From: Syntrophomonas palmitatica JCM 14374
Lineage (GTDB): Bacteria; Bacillota; Syntrophomonadia; Syntrophomonadales; Syntrophomonadaceae
Reading direction: 5' to 3'
Length of the DNA: 40,394 nucleotides
Assembly (NCBI RefSeq): GCF_001311885.1
Contig: NZ_BBCE01000021.1
Location: forward strand, 1-40,394
Part shown: one piece after another, positions 38,003-40,394 of the stretch
Layout: every line of letters starts with the position of its first letter
Position numbering within the stretch: the stretch's first letter is position 1
Translations under genes and position numbers: made by a program
The notes under the pieces: generated by a model
Told to the model about the DNA's origin: nothing
Seen by the model: the letters and a program-made list of their open reading frames with translations, nothing else
Database searches by the model: none

Positions 38003-38731
38003 TTAATAGACCATAGTACCATCCAGAAAGGCCCTGCTGCGTTCATCGCGGGGATTATCGAAAAAAATCGCGGCGTCGGCCTGTTCCACCAGTTCGCCGT
38101 TAACCAGGAGAATAACTTCGTCGGCCATCCTCCTGGCCTGGAACAGGTTGTGCGTTACTACCACGACACTGGTACCGTATTCCTCATGGTGTTTGCGCAC
38201 TATTTCTTCAATAATCTGGACACTATGCGGATCAAGGTTGGCCGTAGGTTCGTCCAGGAGGAGGACTTCCGGCCTGGTGACCAGAGCCCGCGCCAGGGCT
38301 ACCCTTTGCATCTCCCCTCCGGAAAGCTTCAAGGCGGGATAATGCATAAAATCCGTCATACCGACAAAGTCAAGCGTTTCCCGTACCGTTTTGTCTATCT
38401 GGCGGCGCGAGTATTTGCGCAATTTCAGCCCGTAAGCGATATTATTATAGACGGTGGTTTTGAACATCAGGGGGCGCTGAAAAACCATGCACATCCGCCT
38501 TGATATTTCCCAGCTACGGAACCCAGGAGTGAATAAGCTGCCCATAAACCTGATATCGCCTGTATCGGGCCTGTCCAGAAGATTTAGTATGCGCAAAAGC
38601 GTAGTCTTACCGGCGCCGTTGGGACCCAGAATAGCATAGATACGTCCCTGCTCAAGGACCAGCTTATCAATGCTAAGAACAGTCCTGTTGCGAAAGACCT
38701 TACTTACATTGTCAATTTCGTATAGGTTCAT
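38003..38731 (-). CDS. tupC: Tungstate ABC transporter ATP-binding protein
   Basis: ABC ATPase of 242 residues that powers tungstate import. Walker A GPNGAGKTTLLR, the signature LSGGEMQRVALARAL and Walker B VLLLDEPTANLD are intact, with the H-loop VVVTHNLFQARR. ATG at 38731 is used because GGGGATG precedes it and the family begins near MNLYEIDNV. The longer frame would overlap the permease. It lies 4 bases after tupB. Confidence 0.9.
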   Translation of the reverse strand: MNLYEIDNVSKVFRNRTVLSIDKLVLEQGRIYAILGPNGAGKTTLLRILNLLDRPDTGDIRFMGSLFTPGFRSWEISRRMCMVFQRPLMFKTTVYNNIAYGLKLRKYSRRQIDKTVRETLDFVGMTDFMHYPALKLSGGEMQRVALARALVTRPEVLLLDEPTANLDPHSVQIIEEIVRKHHEEYGTSVVVVTHNLFQARRMADEVILLVNGELVEQADAAIFFDNPRDERSRAFLDGTMVY

Positions 38732-38735
38732 GGCA

Positions 38736-39415
38736 TCATCCCCGCTTGAGGTCAAAATCATCGGCGTTTATCAAAACAATAGCGCTAACAACAAAAGATA
38801 AGACCAGTAAAATAAGGCCCAGAGCGATACCCATTTCAAAATTGCCCTGCCGGGTTTCCAGTACGATTGCGGTAGTCAGCACTCTGGTATAATGGCGTAT
38901 GTTTCCGCCGACCAGCATTACTGCGCCGACCTCGGCGAAGGCCCTGCCAAAACCGGTCATTATCCCGGATATTATACCGGTACGGGATTCATTTAAAACT
39001 GTCCAGGCGGCCTGAGTCCTGGTAGCGCCCAGGCTGCGGGCCTGGTCATAAATGCTGCTTTCCCTGGCGGCAATCGCGGCGGCGGAAAGCCCGGTTACTA
39101 TCGGAGTTACCAGCAGACATTGGGCCATAATCATGGCCCTGGGCGTGAAAAGCCACTCCAGGTTGCCCAGGGGACCGCTCCGCGACAACAACAGGTAAAC
39201 CAGGAGCCCTGCCAAAACAGGAGGCAGAGCCATAAGGGTGTAGATTAGTTGCAGCAGCGTTTTTTTACCAGGAAAACTTGATAAACCGATACATGCTCCG
39301 AGAGGAATACCTATTAAAGCGCTGATAATGGTAGCCGTTCCTGAAACTAAAAGTGATAATTTAATTATTTCAAGTATTTCAGTTTGTTGGCGCATCAATA
39401 TTTGCAGCGAATCCA
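38736..39415 (-). CDS. tupB: Tungstate ABC transporter permease
   Basis: Membrane permease of 226 residues with about five or six segments. The ABC coupling region GATRTQAAWTVLNESRTGI lies in the middle and GFGRAFAEVGAVMLVGGN follows, as in TupB/ModB-type permeases. ATG at 39415 has GGAGGT just upstream and begins MDSLQILMRQQTEIL. An upstream extension in the same frame is not supported, because it runs through the riboswitch and terminator. It is the first gene of the operon. Confidence 0.9.
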
Positions 39416-39459
39416 TTACGACCTCCGATGAGTTTAACTGACCAAAATAATAATCAGGT

Positions 39460-39488
39460 AAAAAAAAAGCCAAGCCCAAAGGGCATGG
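39460..39488 (-). terminator. Terminator between the cofactor riboswitch and tupB
   Basis: Read on the minus strand, CCATGCCC pairs with GGGCTTGG (one G-T pair) around TTT, and nine to ten T follow. It lies between the riboswitch and the first gene and is the likely expression platform. Confidence 0.8.
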
Positions 39489-39625
39489 TACTAACCGGAA
39501 TGCAAATAATGCATGTAGTTGTTGCCCTCCTTTCCAACGGGAGGCATAAGAGTTTCCCCTCATACCCTATCGGCCTTAAAACCATGGCATTTGCTGTAGG
39601 TTACAAAGGCTCGGTGAGCATAGAT
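39489..39625 (-). promoter_or_regulatory. Molybdenum/tungsten cofactor (Moco-type) riboswitch
   Basis: On the minus strand the Moco RNA core is recognisable: CTCACCGAGCC near 39615, GCCGATAGGG, GGGGAAACTC, the hairpin CCTCCC-GTTGGAAA-GGAGGG near 39530, and CCGGTTA near 39500. The class senses molybdenum cofactor, and variants have been linked to the tungsten cofactor. Here it precedes a tungstate uptake operon, so it should reduce uptake when cofactor is plentiful. I cannot tell the molybdenum and tungsten forms apart. Confidence 0.82.
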
Positions 39626-39848
39626 ATTCATTTCGATTTAAGAATTCTCCCTGTTTAGATAAAATCCTGCAAATAAATCTTAAAAGTGACTATAAGAATA
39701 ATATAATAGCCTGGACATTGAAGCAAGCAGCAAGACCTGTCAGGAAAACCAGGATATTACCGCAACCGGGAATATAAAACTGACACGGAAAATACTGATT
39801 TTAATGGATTATCATGATACATTCCCAATGTCTTATGTATCAAAACCG

Positions 39849-39940
39849 GGAAAGATTGCTTCGCTGTCGCTCGCAACGACAGAGTAAAGGTGTTTGCTTT
39901 TGAGGAGCGAAGCTACGCAGTAATCTTCCCCGGTCATTGC
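39849..39940. repeat. REP-like inverted repeat pair
   Basis: AAAGATTGCTTCGCTGTCGC with GCAACGACA (39851-39881) faces a reverse copy (AGGAGCGAAGCTACG with GTAATCTT, 39903-39927). It belongs to the family found at 14042-14160. The remaining sequence of this gene-free stretch before the tRNA holds nothing else I recognise. Confidence 0.65.
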
Positions 39941-40072
39941 CCCAAAGGGGCGTGACGGGTTAACCACCTGTGATAATTGCGAGGCGTTCAAGGGCCGCTG
40001 TAAATTATGACACATTATTATTATAACCCGGCTTGACGGGAAGGCCGCGCTAATATACAATATATTTTGCGT

Positions 40073-40150
40073 CGGGGTGTAGCTCAGTTTGGTATGAGCG
40101 CTACGTTGGGGACGTAGAGGCCGCTGGTTCAAATCCAGTCACTCCGACCA
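40073..40150 (+). tRNA. tRNA-Pro (anticodon GGG)
   Basis: Cloverleaf of 78 bases with encoded CCA. The acceptor stem CGGGGTG pairs with CACTCCG. The D arm is GCTC/GAGC, the anticodon stem CTACG/CGTAG encloses TTGGGGA with anticodon GGG at 40108-40110, and the T arm contains GGTTCAAATCC. The G34 anticodon reads CCC and CCU proline codons. Confidence 0.97.
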
Positions 40151-40179
40151 TTTAATAACCTAATCTTTGATACAATAGG

Positions 40180-40205
40180 AAGCCCAGAATTTGCTGGGCT
40201 TTTTG
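40180..40205 (+). terminator. Terminator after tRNA-Pro
   Basis: GCCCAG and CTGGGC pair around AATTTG and are followed by TTTTT. It ends the tRNA transcript. Confidence 0.88.
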
Positions 40206-40394
40206 GCGTTTCTGAGGATTTTATGGAATGTATGTCTAATAGGGTATTTTCACCATACTACCTTATGATATTATTCCTAACTATGCTTATAGTTCGTTGG
40301 TAATCAGCAATCGATGTTTAGCGTCCTTCCTTTTCAACATCCAGACGTAATTAGGATACGCAATCAATGATGGCTTCTCTTAGCCAGATTGTTT
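40206..40394. other. Unassigned end of window
   Basis: No open reading frame, RNA or repeat is supported here. Short translations on either strand are broken by stops. Confidence 0.5.

Noticed and set aside
40206..40394. Possible end of a transposase gene on the minus strand
   Set aside because: Short translated stretches are broken by stops and show no recognisable transposase motif.

Overview
The window looks like a chromosomal segment from an anaerobic, spore-forming, low-to-moderate GC Firmicute of the class Clostridia. A Syntrophomonas-like lineage is a reasonable but unproven guess. The reasons are sporulation genes (spoIVA, a spoIIP homologue, a YIEGIA gene), the IspH-ribosomal protein S1 fusion typical of Clostridia, radical SAM aminomutases and tungstate uptake.

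Region 1-6650 is a salt and osmotic adaptation island. It holds lysine 2,3-aminomutase (ablA, 5' end outside the window) with the beta-lysine acetyltransferase gene ablB, a CPA1-type Na+/H+ antiporter on the other strand, a second aminomutase whose specificity residues match glutamate 2,3-aminomutase (eam), and an ArsB/NhaD-type ion transporter. The eam leader is the most notable element. A near-consensus promoter is followed by a compact structured RNA with its own terminator, then a clear c-di-AMP (ydaO/yuaA) riboswitch with a second terminator. I suggest the first element is a Na+-I (DUF1646-type) riboswitch, giving a two-input Na+ and c-di-AMP switch over beta-glutamate synthesis.

Region 6660-9340 has yjbQ, an ftsZ outside any division cluster, and a nitrilase-family amidase. 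Region 9500-17960 is an aromatic amino acid and housekeeping run: two DAHP synthases, tyrA, aroA, cmk, plsC, ispH-rpsA and an fmdB-type zinc ribbon gene. Region 18100-19760 has mobA and type 2 isopentenyl-diphosphate isomerase. Region 19970-23820 is a membrane/sporulation cluster (DUF1614, SpoIIP, YIEGIA and its small partner, two DUF3189 paralogues). Region 23979-28322 is a DUF512 radical-SAM-like gene, der, plsY and gpsA, followed by spoIVA. A PAS-PAS-PAS-GGDEF protein and the hom-thrB-lysC aspartate-family run follow.

The right end (35740-39630, minus strand) is a tungstate ABC operon with two different binding proteins (WtpA-like and TupA), one permease and one ATPase, behind a molybdenum/tungsten cofactor riboswitch with a terminator. 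A tRNA-Pro(GGG) closes the window.

Nine genes carry ten frameshifts, all explainable by loss of one or two bases, mostly from G or C runs. Several are core genes (thrB, spoIVA), so I read this as a consensus sequence error pattern rather than real decay. Affected genes are annotated over their full repaired span.
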